From: Pseudoalteromonas shioyasakiensis
Lineage (GTDB): Bacteria > Pseudomonadota > Gammaproteobacteria > Enterobacterales > Alteromonadaceae
Direction of reading: 5' to 3'
NCBI GenBank assembly: GCA_013391845.1
Contig: CP058414.1
Coordinates: 2,404,501 to 2,468,500 of the forward strand
DNA: 64,000 nt
Below are positions 39,066-48,651 of this stretch, piece after piece (position 1 is the stretch's first letter; each line of letters starts with the position of its first letter). The position numbers and the translations under genes are program-made. The notes beneath the pieces were generated by a model. It was given only the letters and a program-made list of their open reading frames with translations. It was not told the origin of the DNA and made no database searches.

Positions 39066-41336
39066 TCAATCTTGTTCGAACCAATAACTTTCCTGCTCGC
39101 GCGCAAACTCTATACGATAATTATCTTCATAGAATTTTATACGAATATGGCCAAGTTCTGCAGTTGAGAACTGTCGTATATGGTGCTCATTGTATCGTTT
39201 TACAACATCTGGGTGAGGAAATAACCATTGTCCTTGGTAAGCAGATGAATGGATAACCACTTCAGGCTCTACAGCATTTATAAATCTATTACTTGAAGAA
39301 GTATTACTACCATGGTGTGGGCTCAATAAAACAGTCGATTGCAGGTCGACACCATTTTCAATAAGCTTGGTTTCCGCAGCTGTCGAAATATCGCCCGTAA
39401 GTAACACCGAATAGTTTAAACGCGTTATTTTTAATAAACATGACAGATCGTTTCGATTATCTCTACTGTCGTCGGCATGAAAACTATTAATTTTGACCCC
39501 TTCGAGTATGAGACTGTTTGTTTTACACGCCTCTTCAAGCCCTTTAGGATGGAAGGTGCTTAAAGTCTCTGCATAGCCTGCTAATTGCCAACTAGCTAAT
39601 CCGCCAGAATGGTCTTTATCTAAATGACTGATCACGGTTGCAACAACAGAGAGTTGTTGTTTACGAATGCTTTGAAGTAATACTCGGCGAATATAATCGT
39701 AGCGGCCAAAATACTGAGGCCCTAAATCATAGATAATGGCTTTGTTATTGGCACTCACCATCACCATTAAACCATGCCCCACATCAAACACGTCTAACTG
39801 AAATTGAGCTTTGGGCTGTAACTTGAAATCAACGGCATAAATACAAATGGGTATTAAACAAACGTACTTGTTTGGACAAAATAACAAAATAAGCAATGTG
39901 CTGTAACTAATGACTAATAATGAAAAATCAAACTCGCTGAATGGAAACCAGCGCAAATCATGGGGAATAGAGAGCAACAATTGATAACTCAAATACAATA
40001 CACTGTCTACTAAAGACAATAAACTTGTAATATCGAATAGACTCGAAAGCAAGCTATAAAAAATCAGCAGTGGTAATATCAGTAAACCTACTAAAGGTAC
40101 GGCAATAAGATTTATCAATAAGCCGATAATGCTCGTGCCATTGAAAAAATAAAGAGATAAGGGAAGTAACCCGATAAACAAAGCACACTGAATCTGGAAG
40201 AGTTGAACAAACCTGTTTAAAAATCCAAGTCTTACATCTAGTGTATTTCTAGTTAATAAAAATATTATTGTTACCGCTATAAAACTAAAATAGAGTCCAG
40301 GGTTCAACATTGCAAATGGATCTATCAACAATACGATACATAAAGCATAAAGAATTGAGCGCCAACGCAGCGGATTTTTACCCAAATTATAAATAACCAA
40401 ATAACACCCAAGCATTACAAGTGCACGACTGGCAGAGACAATGAAACCGCTGAGGTAGACATAAATAAATGAACAACTAAATCCAAATAAAGCAAAAATA
40501 TTATTCAGTTGGAATGATTGTCGAATAGGCAAATGACTGACTCTTAGCAACCACTTCGAGCTAAAAAACCCTACTGCATATATAAGTCCGATATGAAGTC
40601 CTGAAATAGCAAGCAAATGACTTAAACCTAATTCACGCAATTGATTATTATCTTCGTAGCTTATTTTGCTTTTATCGCCAGTTAAAAGCGCATAATAGAG
40701 CCACTGTAATCGGCTATTTGCTGTAATTTTATCTATGTATTTTAGGTATCTATCACGTAAACTCGTATTGGTATGATGATCTAGATAAGTTATTTCTCCT
40801 ACGCTTCGACCTTTATAAAATATTCGCTCGAGTAGCGCTTGCCTTTCTCTATCAAAACTATAGAAATTCTTAACAGAACGATAACGCTTAAGTTTTAGGG
40901 ATGCACTTATTTCATCACCTGAAACAACGGGTTTATCTGATGAAATACTTAGCATCGCAAAAGGAGTTGGTCGAATCGTAGCAGGACAAGATTCAATACT
41001 TTTTAAATTGGCTTTTATATAGTAAGGGCTTTTATCACTGTATGTTTCAACCACCTCAAATCGAACTAATCGCCTTTGTTGATAATCGATTTGACAGTCA
41101 GAGGTTGAGTAAAAAATGAAGTAATGAAAAATCACTACTAAAATAGCGCAAATAAACCCTGACAATAGAGTTAAAAAAGGCTTAAAATAGGCACCTGCTA
41201 GCAATACAGCAAAACTCATTATATAAAACGCCGCAGTGCTAAATGTATATAGGGTGAAAAAACAGCCTATGACAAAGCCGCTGCATAACCAAATAGATGT
41301 AAATGGTTGCTTTAAATGGCTAAAAAAACGATCCAA
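39066..41336 (-). CDS. comEC: DNA internalization-related competence protein ComEC/Rec2
   Basis: Inner-membrane channel for single-stranded DNA uptake during transformation. Of 756 residues, the N-terminal hydrophobic region is followed by an OB-like segment, the Competence domain with many transmembrane helices (GLSHLLAISGLHIGLIY), and a C-terminal metallo-beta-lactamase-like domain (DVFDVGHGLMVMV, SHLDKDHSGG, SPHHGSNTSSS). The start appears to be TTG (41336) with AGGT nine bases upstream; no ATG occurs until deep in the first helices. Its 5' end overlaps the divergent DUF2062 gene by 21 bases. Natural competence is possible but not shown. Confidence 0.95.
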   Translation of the reverse strand: MDRFFSHLKQPFTSIWLCSGFVIGCFFTLYTFSTAAFYIMSFAVLLAGAYFKPFLTLLSGFICAILVVIFHYFIFYSTSDCQIDYQQRRLVRFEVVETYSDKSPYYIKANLKSIESCPATIRPTPFAMLSISSDKPVVSGDEISASLKLKRYRSVKNFYSFDRERQALLERIFYKGRSVGEITYLDHHTNTSLRDRYLKYIDKITANSRLQWLYYALLTGDKSKISYEDNNQLRELGLSHLLAISGLHIGLIYAVGFFSSKWLLRVSHLPIRQSFQLNNIFALFGFSCSFIYVYLSGFIVSASRALVMLGCYLVIYNLGKNPLRWRSILYALCIVLLIDPFAMLNPGLYFSFIAVTIIFLLTRNTLDVRLGFLNRFVQLFQIQCALFIGLLPLSLYFFNGTSIIGLLINLIAVPLVGLLILPLLIFYSLLSSLFDITSLLSLVDSVLYLSYQLLLSIPHDLRWFPFSEFDFSLLVISYSTLLILLFCPNKYVCLIPICIYAVDFKLQPKAQFQLDVFDVGHGLMVMVSANNKAIIYDLGPQYFGRYDYIRRVLLQSIRKQQLSVVATVISHLDKDHSGGLASWQLAGYAETLSTFHPKGLEEACKTNSLILEGVKINSFHADDSRDNRNDLSCLLKITRLNYSVLLTGDISTAAETKLIENGVDLQSTVLLSPHHGSNTSSSNRFINAVEPEVVIHSSAYQGQWLFPHPDVVKRYNEHHIRQFSTAELGHIRIKFYEDNYRIEFAREQESYWFEQD

Positions 41337-41825
41337 CGCTTTTTACCTGATCATAACAAGGTAAGAGAACACAAGTATTTAAGAATTTTTGGTCGTTTAT
41401 TGCATGATGCCAATTTATGGCACTTAAATAGACGTTCAGCACGCGGTGCATTTGCGGTTGGTTTATTTTTTGCGTTCATCCCTGTTCCTTTTCAAATGGT
41501 TCTTGCAGCCGCCCTGGCTATTCCATTTCGAGTGAATTTACCGATTTCTGTTGCAACAGTGTGGATCACTAACCCACTGACCATGCCTCCTATTTTCTAT
41601 TGTTCATATATTGTTGGCACTATTGCACTTGCTCAACCACAGCAGCACTTCCAATTTGAACCAAGCTGGCAATGGTTTATAGATAGTCTAACAACAATTG
41701 GCCCAGCCTTTTTAGTCGGTTCACTCATTTGTGCAACAGCTGCTGCAATCATAGGCTATTTTGCTACCGACATGCTTTGGAAACGCTCTGTTCGTAAAGC
41801 GTGGATACATCGCCATAAAAAATAA
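41316..41825 (+). CDS. DUF2062 domain inner-membrane protein
   Basis: A 169-residue protein with two to three hydrophobic segments, recognised as DUF2062 by FAVGLFFAFIPVPFQM and the WITNPLTMPPIFY signature. The N- and C-termini are basic (MAKKTIQRFL; RKAWIHRHKK), suggesting cytoplasmic ends. Function is unknown. In Alteromonadales and Vibrio it commonly neighbours comEC and msbA. Its start lies inside the divergent comEC coding region, and its ribosome binding site is weak. Confidence 0.9.
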   Translation: MAKKTIQRFLPDHNKVREHKYLRIFGRLLHDANLWHLNRRSARGAFAVGLFFAFIPVPFQMVLAAALAIPFRVNLPISVATVWITNPLTMPPIFYCSYIVGTIALAQPQQHFQFEPSWQWFIDSLTTIGPAFLVGSLICATAAAIIGYFATDMLWKRSVRKAWIHRHKK

Positions 41826-41842
41826 CTGATTTCAGTATAGAC

Positions 41843-41871
41843 AAAAAACCCAGCTTTAAGCTGGGTTTTTT
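41843..41871. terminator. Bidirectional terminator between DUF2062 and DUF3466
   Basis: The stem CCCAGCT (41849-41855) pairs with AGCTGGG (41859-41865) and is flanked by six A and six T residues, so a T tract follows on both strands. It lies between convergent genes. Confidence 0.92.
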
Positions 41872-41908
41872 ATTTAGGTTTTAAAGTAATTTACTTTATA
41901 CCAAGTTT

Positions 41909-43642
41909 TTATTTTCTAAATATACGACGTGCTGCTGCAAATGGTAATAGCAGTAATGCATACCAAGGAAAGCTTGCTGATTGACGCTCGTATTGCTCAA
42001 CCTCTTCAGCTTGACACTCTTCAACATTGCCATCAATTGGTGTTAACTTAACAGCAACTGCAACACTTTCGTATTCGGTATTGCCGTTAATATCTACAAC
42101 AACATTGCCAAATGAATCTGTTTTTTCAACTGTTTTAGTCGCAACACCGAAGATTTCGTTATTGTTGTTAATTGCCTTTGCTTCAGCAACCGTATATTTA
42201 AAACGAGTCTCACCATCTTCTTCGAAACACGGTAATAAATCGTTTAAGTTAACAATTTTATCTTCACCAATGGTGTACATGAAACCTTCACGACGACGAG
42301 TTGACGTATTGTAGATATCTGTCTCGCCTTCACCAACTACAATACCATTATCATTGATATCGTTTGCTAATGAGCTAGAGCTCGAGAAGTAATCCGTTGG
42401 GAAAACAACACTGTCGCTTTTCTTGTCATAGTAAAAGAATTTTGTTCGGTTTGTGCCGTCAATACGTTTACTTGCATAACCAACTACAACGTCATCGTTG
42501 TTAACAGCTAAAGGCTGACCTGAGATCCAATCATCTTCTTGATCAATAAACTCTTTTACTTCACCATTTTCGAAGATAACAGGCATTGTAATTCGCGTAT
42601 CTCTGCCTTTGTATCGAACATCAGAAGTACCGACGATTAAGCCACTTTCATTGATCGCAATTGCGTTGCTACGAAAAGCGAAATCTTCGTCATCTTTCGG
42701 TGTTAAGCCTAAACCAAGCATCTCAGTGTTAGTAATGTTTAAATTGCTATCTAACGTCCACTTCACAGCCTGTTTATTATAGATACCTGTTTTATATTGA
42801 CGATTATATGATTCCACACAATCAGAAACAGGTTCATCTTCGTTATCGCATTTATCTTCAATATCTTTTAAAGGGTCAGCAGCAATGTTCGTTGATACTG
42901 TACCTACAACTTCGTAACCATTGGCAGTCTTGACAATATCATTCGCCGAACTAACACCACCAAAATCATCAAATTCAGGCGCAAGTTCAACTTTTACACC
43001 ATCGGCTGAGATTACGATGGCACGACTGATAAAATCTCTTAAGAAATGCGTTTCTTCTTCGTCTTCATCTGTTTGAGTAAACGATGTTTTCTCATAGGGT
43101 GCACTACCCCAACCTACCATCACACCATCATCTGTTACAGCATTAAGTAAGTTAGAAGTCGAGCGCGTTAAACCATCAAAATCAACTGACTGCTCATCAA
43201 ATAAAACTTGCTCTGTCGAACCTTCTGCGGTGTAACGTGTTGCGATTGCACTTGATAGCTTTTGGTATTCTGAGTCAGTTGCACGTCCAGTTAAAAAACT
43301 AACCATGAATGCATGAGCATCAGCGTTAGTATTCACTGCATCGTTGTTCTCAATGTCATCTAACGTAAATGTGATTTCTTTATCAATTAATTCAAATTGT
43401 TTTTTAGCGGTATCATAGGCGTCTTTGATCAACGAATCCGTAAAATCGATATAAGAGATATCTACTGGTAACTTGTAAAGACCATTTGCTAAACCAATAA
43501 TGTGTCCATTTTCACTAACATCTGTTATGTAGTTAAACTTCGCGCCCTCGATTCCACCTAATTCTTCTAATTTATAGGTTGCGCTCATCGCTGAGGTACT
43601 TAGGGTGGCTAAAATACTGGCAGCGAGTAATTTGTATTTCAT
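41909..43642 (-). CDS. DUF3466 family secreted protein with C-terminal membrane/sorting tail
   Basis: A 577-residue exported protein of unknown function. The signal peptide is MKYKLLAASILATLSTSAMSA. The body has repeated segments of the form DINDNGIVVGEG, INESGLIVGTSDV and VNNDDVVVGYAS, which resemble the extracellular HAF-type repeats that give beta-propeller-like folds. The extreme C-terminus is a short tract: a hydrophobic helix (WYALLLLPFAAA) followed by RRIFRK, the architecture of protein-sorting tails, though without the GG motif. It lies just downstream of uup on the same strand, with AGGATT before the ATG. The family is largely restricted to Alteromonadales and Vibrionales (from memory). 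Confidence 0.85.
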   Translation of the reverse strand: MKYKLLAASILATLSTSAMSATYKLEELGGIEGAKFNYITDVSENGHIIGLANGLYKLPVDISYIDFTDSLIKDAYDTAKKQFELIDKEITFTLDDIENNDAVNTNADAHAFMVSFLTGRATDSEYQKLSSAIATRYTAEGSTEQVLFDEQSVDFDGLTRSTSNLLNAVTDDGVMVGWGSAPYEKTSFTQTDEDEEETHFLRDFISRAIVISADGVKVELAPEFDDFGGVSSANDIVKTANGYEVVGTVSTNIAADPLKDIEDKCDNEDEPVSDCVESYNRQYKTGIYNKQAVKWTLDSNLNITNTEMLGLGLTPKDDEDFAFRSNAIAINESGLIVGTSDVRYKGRDTRITMPVIFENGEVKEFIDQEDDWISGQPLAVNNDDVVVGYASKRIDGTNRTKFFYYDKKSDSVVFPTDYFSSSSSLANDINDNGIVVGEGETDIYNTSTRRREGFMYTIGEDKIVNLNDLLPCFEEDGETRFKYTVAEAKAINNNNEIFGVATKTVEKTDSFGNVVVDINGNTEYESVAVAVKLTPIDGNVEECQAEEVEQYERQSASFPWYALLLLPFAAARRIFRK

Positions 43643-43653
43643 TTTAATCCTTA

Positions 43654-45564
43654 CTACTGATTCTTTAAATCTTCGAGTTCTTCCCAGCGCTCAAAAGCGG
43701 CTTCAAGCTCAGACTCTAACTCGGCTAAATGGTTCAATGCTTCTGTTGTAATTGCAGCATCTTGCTTAAAAAAGTCAGGGTCATTAACCACAACTTGCTG
43801 AGCGTCTAACGCTTTTTCAAGTTGTTCCACTTTACTGGGTAATTCTTCTAATTCAAGTTTTAATTTGTAAGAGAGTTTATTACTTTTCTTTGGTGTATTA
43901 TCTTGGCTAACAACGGCTGGCTTTTCTTGCTTAATTTGTTGCTGTTGTTGTTTTTCTTGCTCAGCTAAATGAGCAGCGTATGCTTCATAGTCGCTGTAAC
44001 CGCCAACAATGTCTGTGATCTTGCCGTTCCCCTCAAAGGCCCATACAGAGTTACAGGTATTATCAATAAATTCACGGTCATGGCTAACTATCAATACGGT
44101 GCCTTGGTATTGGTTAATAATCTCCTCAAGGAGCTCTAACGTTTCGATATCAAGGTCATTGGTTGGCTCATCGAGTACAATAATGTTAGATGGCTTTAAA
44201 AATAGCTTTGCTAACAATAAGCGATTCTTTTCACCACCAGAAAGTGCTTTTACAGGCGTACGAGCACGTGCCGGAGGAAATAGGAAGTCTTGTAAGTAAC
44301 CTAACACATGACGAGAACGACCGCCCATCATCACTTCTTGCTTGCCTTCAGCAACGTTGTCTTGCACTGTAGCTTCTTCATCGAGCTTTTGGCGGTATTG
44401 GTCAAAATAGGCAAATTCTAAATTAACACCTTGTTTAACACTGCCGCTATCTGGAACTAAGTCACCAAATAAAATTTTCAGCAGCGTTGTTTTACCTATA
44501 CCGTTTGGTCCCACAAGACCAACTCGGTCGCCCCGCATAACAAGCGTCGAGAAATCTTTCGCAATCACTTTGTCTTTAAATGCATGACAAATGTTTTTAG
44601 CTTCAAACACCAACTTACCAGAACGATCAGCAGTTTCAATGTTGAAATCAGTTTTACCAACTTGATCTACACGTTGCTTACGCTCTTTACGTAATTCTTT
44701 TAGTGCGCGTACTCGCCCTTCATTACGTGTTCTACGTGCTTTAATGCCTTGACGGATCCACGTTTCTTCTTCAGCTAAACGTTTATCAAACAGTGCATTC
44801 TGTGTTTCTTCTACTTTTAAATCATGCGCTTTTTGCTCAAGATAAGTTGCGTAATCACCAGGATATGAAACAAGCTTACCACGGTCTAAATCGAGAATAC
44901 GAGTAGCAACTGCACGTATAAACGCACGATCGTGAGATATAAAAACGATACCGCCTTTAAACTCTTTTAAAAACTGCTCAAGCCAAATAACACTACTCAT
45001 ATCTAGGTGGTTAGTTGGCTCATCAAGTAACAGTAAGTCGGGTTCACTAACCAAAGCTCTTGCTAGAGCAACTTTACGTAGCCAACCACCCGATAATGAT
45101 TCAAGTTTGGCCTCTGGCTCCAGCTCTAAGCGAGATAAAACTAATTGAATACGGGTATCAAAACGCCAGCCATCAACTGTTTCCAATTCATTAGATAAAC
45201 GCTCTAATTTGTTCAGCAATTTATCGTTATAGTCTGTTTGCATTTGATTACTAACGTGGTGATATTCTATCAGTAAGTTAGCAATATCTGGCATGCCTTG
45301 AGCAACATAATCAAATACTGAACCTGCTGCCCCTTTGGGGGGATCTTGCTCTAGACGAGAAATACGAATACCGCCTAATTGGTTGATTTCGCCATCATCC
45401 AATGTCACTTGGCCATCAAGTACTTTTAGTAGTGTTGATTTTCCTGCACCGTTACGGCCAACGATACATACACGCTCACCTGACTCAATAACGGCATCGG
45501 CATCATCTAGTAGCGGATGTGTACCATAAGCGAGTTGCGCTTTGGCTATTCTGATTAAATCCAT
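43654..45564 (-). CDS. uup: ABC-F ATPase Uup
   Basis: A cytoplasmic ABC-F protein of 636 residues with two ATPase domains and no membrane segment. Walker A motifs are GRNGAGKST (about residues 36-44) and GPNGIGKTT, the signatures are LSGGWLRK and LSGGEKNR, and the Walker B motifs end DEPTNHLD and DEPTNDLD. A linker with RRTRNEGRVRALKELRKER joins the two, and a C-terminal coiled coil (YKLKLELEELPSKVEQLEKAL) matches the DNA-binding domain of Uup. In E. coli Uup affects transposon excision and ribosome function. It lies 11 bases before DUF3466. Confidence 0.95.
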   Translation of the reverse strand: MDLIRIAKAQLAYGTHPLLDDADAVIESGERVCIVGRNGAGKSTLLKVLDGQVTLDDGEINQLGGIRISRLEQDPPKGAAGSVFDYVAQGMPDIANLLIEYHHVSNQMQTDYNDKLLNKLERLSNELETVDGWRFDTRIQLVLSRLELEPEAKLESLSGGWLRKVALARALVSEPDLLLLDEPTNHLDMSSVIWLEQFLKEFKGGIVFISHDRAFIRAVATRILDLDRGKLVSYPGDYATYLEQKAHDLKVEETQNALFDKRLAEEETWIRQGIKARRTRNEGRVRALKELRKERKQRVDQVGKTDFNIETADRSGKLVFEAKNICHAFKDKVIAKDFSTLVMRGDRVGLVGPNGIGKTTLLKILFGDLVPDSGSVKQGVNLEFAYFDQYRQKLDEEATVQDNVAEGKQEVMMGGRSRHVLGYLQDFLFPPARARTPVKALSGGEKNRLLLAKLFLKPSNIIVLDEPTNDLDIETLELLEEIINQYQGTVLIVSHDREFIDNTCNSVWAFEGNGKITDIVGGYSDYEAYAAHLAEQEKQQQQQIKQEKPAVVSQDNTPKKSNKLSYKLKLELEELPSKVEQLEKALDAQQVVVNDPDFFKQDAAITTEALNHLAELESELEAAFERWEELEDLKNQ

Positions 45565-45578
45565 CGTGATTACTACTC

Positions 45579-45812
45579 TTATTCTTTATTATCAGCAATA
45601 AATTGCGCTAACTGCTCAGCATCAAAAGGCCAGAATAATTTCTCACCTTGATGAGCTTCAACAACCGGAATACTGGTTTGGTATAGAGCAATCAGCTGTT
45701 CACTGTCCATAATGTCTTTTGCTACAAACGAAGCGTTTGCAGCAATTAATAATTCATCGGCCATTTCACACAGATGACAGCCATCAGTGTGGTACAGGGT
45801 AAAATTAGCCAT
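45579..45812 (-). CDS. Glutaredoxin-like protein (DUF836 family)
   Basis: A 77-residue thioredoxin-fold protein. The redox motif is CHLC (residues 12-15 in YHTDGCHLCEMAD), and the cis-proline is in TSIPVVE. DUF836 proteins are annotated as glutaredoxin-like, but their partners are unknown. The gene overlaps the 3' end of rlmKL by eight bases and precedes uup by 14, so rlmKL, this gene and uup likely share a transcript. Confidence 0.9.
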   Translation of the reverse strand: MANFTLYHTDGCHLCEMADELLIAANASFVAKDIMDSEQLIALYQTSIPVVEAHQGEKLFWPFDAEQLAQFIADNKE

Positions 45813-47922
45813 GGGTAATAAGCCAACTATTATGGATTTGCTTATTACGCTTAAAGTCTGGTGATAGAGTCTTATCTGAAATGTTTTCTGCTTTTAAACC
45901 CAGACCCATTAGCCCTACTTCATCCATGCTAAAGCCACGCTTATTATTTGAGAAAATAAGCGTACCGTTCGGGCTTAAGATTTTCTTAACCCACGTAAGT
46001 AATTTAATGTGATCGCGTTGTACATCAAATGCATCTTTCATACGTTTTGAATTTGAGAAAGTCGGTGGGTCTAAGAAGATTAAATCATATTGACCTTGAG
46101 CATATTCAAGCCATTTCAAGCAGTCAGCTTGTTCAAAACGATAGCGAGTATTACTTAGGTCATTCAACGCAAAGTTCTCTTGCGCCCACTTTAAGTAAGT
46201 TTTTGACATATCAACGGTGGTGATAGCTTTAGCACCACCTACTGCCGCATGCACAGATGCACTGCCAGTATAAGCAAACAAGTTTAAGAAACGTTTGCCT
46301 TGCGAATTTTGTTGAATATATCGGCGTGCCAAACGATGATCTAAAAATAAACCAGTATCTAAATAATCAAAAAGGTTAACTTTAAATTTAGCACCAAACT
46401 CTTCGACGACTTGAGTGCGATTTTGTTTTGATACTTTAGTGTATTGCTCTTCACCTTTTTGTTTTTTACGCACTTTAACTGCGATATTTTCAGGTGCAAT
46501 TGCTAACTGTTCAGCAGTCAGGCTTATGACATCCTGTAGGCGTTTTTGTGCCGTATTATCATCAATTTCTTTCGGTGCAGCATATTCAAAAATAACAGCT
46601 GAGTCATCATAAACATCAACAGCTACGTTATATTCTGGAATATCAGCATCATAAACGCGATAACAGCTCACTTCATTTTGTTTTAACCAGTTCTTTAAGT
46701 TTTGCTTGTTTTTCTTTAAGCGGTTTGCAAATGCCGTTGAGCCTTCAAAATTAAGTGCAGGTTTGTCTTCTTTGCTTAGCTCTACTTGTTTATCGTCTAG
46801 TTGGTATAGATTTAAAACAACATCTAACGGGCCATTTTTGAACTTATAGCGTTTTAATTTAACAAGTTTTAATAATTTAAATAGGCTTTCGTCTGTGCCT
46901 AATAAAGCAAGCTTCCAATGGTTAAAGTGCTTTTTAAAGCCCACACCTAAACTACGGTGTAAGTTAACCAGTTCAGCCATTGAACCTAAGCGCTCACCAT
47001 AAGGTAAATTTGAAATCACCACTCCTGGTAATTTCGCTACAGAGGTTAACTTAGTCGCATCGCTTTGTTTAAATTTAATCACATTACCAAGGTCTGCTCG
47101 CTCGGCGTTTTCCTGAGCTTTTGCAATCACACCGCCATCAATATCATGGCCAATAAGCCATAACTTTGGATCTGTAATTTGAGCAGTTAATTCAGCTTTT
47201 AACTCTTTATATTTTTGAATACGAAAACTTGGCAAGCGCTCGAACGCGAAACCTTCACGGAATAAACCCGGAGCTTCATTGCGTGCCATGCTGGCTGCTT
47301 CAATTAAAATGGTACCAGAACCACAACATGGGTCGAACAAAGGTTGCTGTACGTTTTCAAGCCAGCCACTTCGTTTTACAAGAGCTGCAGCTAAATGCTC
47401 TTTAATCGGAGCCTTGCCTTGATCTTGACGATAACCACGTTCAGATAAACGAGGGCCAGAATAATCGATATAAAGCGCGACCCCTTGGCGGTTCAATCTA
47501 GCTACAACACGAACATTGGCGTTGTATTTATCAACATCTGGGCGTTGTTCAAATAAATCCGCAAAATAATCGACAATCGCATCTTTAACAACGAGACCTG
47601 AAAATTGCGTATTTTTTAAGTCGTTATTAGTACCGCTAAAATCAACAGCAAAGGTTTGTTTAGGACCAAACCATTCTTGCCAAGGCTGCAAACGTGCAAA
47701 TTGATAAAGGCTGTCTTTGTCTTTCACGCCTTCTTTTTCTTCTATCAGCATCATGATACGAGTGGCAAAGCGACTCGATAAACAAATCTTTTGTGCTAAT
47801 AAGCTATCAGCTTCAAAACGTACAGAGCCCACGGTTTGTTTTGAGACTTCTGCACCGAGTGCTGTAAGCTCATCAACAAGTAAATTTTCTATTCCGATAG
47901 AAGTAAGTGCGATAAATTGCAA
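45805..47922 (-). CDS. rlmKL: Bifunctional 23S rRNA methyltransferase RlmKL
   Basis: Methylates G2445 (N2) and G2069 (N7) of 23S rRNA. The 705-residue protein has an N-terminal THUMP domain (about residues 45-155), the RlmL methyltransferase domain with FDPCCGSGTILIEAA and ISNLPYGERLG, and the C-terminal RlmK domain with LNLFAYTGSASVHA and LIFLDPPTFSNS. The start is TTG at 47922, supported by AAGGG eight bases upstream and the family opening MQFIALTSIGIENLL. zapC lies just upstream, as in the pyrD-zapC-rlmL region of E. coli. Confidence 0.96.
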   Translation of the reverse strand: MQFIALTSIGIENLLVDELTALGAEVSKQTVGSVRFEADSLLAQKICLSSRFATRIMMLIEEKEGVKDKDSLYQFARLQPWQEWFGPKQTFAVDFSGTNNDLKNTQFSGLVVKDAIVDYFADLFEQRPDVDKYNANVRVVARLNRQGVALYIDYSGPRLSERGYRQDQGKAPIKEHLAAALVKRSGWLENVQQPLFDPCCGSGTILIEAASMARNEAPGLFREGFAFERLPSFRIQKYKELKAELTAQITDPKLWLIGHDIDGGVIAKAQENAERADLGNVIKFKQSDATKLTSVAKLPGVVISNLPYGERLGSMAELVNLHRSLGVGFKKHFNHWKLALLGTDESLFKLLKLVKLKRYKFKNGPLDVVLNLYQLDDKQVELSKEDKPALNFEGSTAFANRLKKNKQNLKNWLKQNEVSCYRVYDADIPEYNVAVDVYDDSAVIFEYAAPKEIDDNTAQKRLQDVISLTAEQLAIAPENIAVKVRKKQKGEEQYTKVSKQNRTQVVEEFGAKFKVNLFDYLDTGLFLDHRLARRYIQQNSQGKRFLNLFAYTGSASVHAAVGGAKAITTVDMSKTYLKWAQENFALNDLSNTRYRFEQADCLKWLEYAQGQYDLIFLDPPTFSNSKRMKDAFDVQRDHIKLLTWVKKILSPNGTLIFSNNKRGFSMDEVGLMGLGLKAENISDKTLSPDFKRNKQIHNSWLITHG

Positions 47923-47966
47923 AGTAAAAACCCTTAAATGCTAATTGCGCAGGATTATAGCATAGC

Positions 47967-47986
47967 TTGGCGAACAAAAACGCCAA
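47967..47986 (-). terminator. Weak hairpin after zapC
   Basis: A 6-bp stem TTGGCG (47967-47972) pairs with 47981-47986. The loop is T-rich on the minus strand, but no T tract follows, so it is at best a weak terminator between zapC and rlmKL. Confidence 0.3.
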
Positions 47987-48000
47987 CATTTGCAGGGATA

Positions 48001-48531
48001 TTAGGCAGATTTAAACTGTTTTTGTTGAATATAAACAGGATGGATACGGTTATTTAAAACCTTAATGGCTTCAAACTGCTCAAGTGATAGATTTTCGTCT
48101 AATTGAAAATGTTGACTTAAGTTAATACACACTGAGGCTTCACTTGAATGGTCGACAATTAAAAACTCACCCTCTTGTGCTTGTGAGCACAACTTCACTA
48201 CAGCTTCAACACTTGGTTGGCTGCCGTGATACTCATGAAAAAACCAACTTTTTGCAAGTACTGGCTTTAAATGAAATTTTACCGCTGTGGCATTAAGAGC
48301 AATTTGGCAAAGCTCTGCAGGATTCCATAATGAGAAAGTTTCGAGGTATTGATAAACTTGCTGATAAAAAGCAGCATCTTCAAGGCTAAAATTTGGTTCT
48401 TTTAGCACAGCATCGGTAAGTTGGCGAAGTTTATAAGGCGTGCACAGTTGCATATCTTGGTCAAGATCAACCAAAAGACGATTATTTTTCGCACAAGCAA
48501 GCCATTTCCATTGCTTAGATGCTTGTAACAT
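48001..48531 (-). CDS. zapC: Cell division protein ZapC
   Basis: Binds FtsZ and promotes lateral bundling of protofilaments at the septum. The 176-residue protein is recognised by its length, WKWLACAKNNRLLVDL at the N-terminus, the KSWFFHEYHG segment and the C-terminal IKVLNNRIHPVY, matching the ZapC pattern, and by its place next to pyrD as in E. coli. It is divergent from typical enteric ZapC, so the call rests partly on synteny. A strong GGGAGGAGAC site precedes the ATG. Confidence 0.85.
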   Translation of the reverse strand: MLQASKQWKWLACAKNNRLLVDLDQDMQLCTPYKLRQLTDAVLKEPNFSLEDAAFYQQVYQYLETFSLWNPAELCQIALNATAVKFHLKPVLAKSWFFHEYHGSQPSVEAVVKLCSQAQEGEFLIVDHSSEASVCINLSQHFQLDENLSLEQFEAIKVLNNRIHPVYIQQKQFKSA

Positions 48532-48590
48532 GTCTCCTCCCTAAAGAATAAATACTGTGCGCTTAATCATAAATTATAACTAAAGCAGAC

Positions 48591-48627
48591 CATTAATAAA
48601 ATGATTTTTTAGAACATTTTATTAATG
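48591..48627. repeat. Perfect 13-bp AT-rich inverted repeat between pyrD and zapC
   Basis: CATTAATAAAATG (48591-48603) is perfectly inverted at 48615-48627 with an 11-base spacer. It lies 60 bp upstream of zapC and 25 bp downstream of pyrD. It could be an operator or an unusual RNA hairpin; it is not a standard GC-rich terminator. Confidence 0.8.
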
Positions 48628-48651
48628 ATCAATTGCTTAGATAACTGATCC

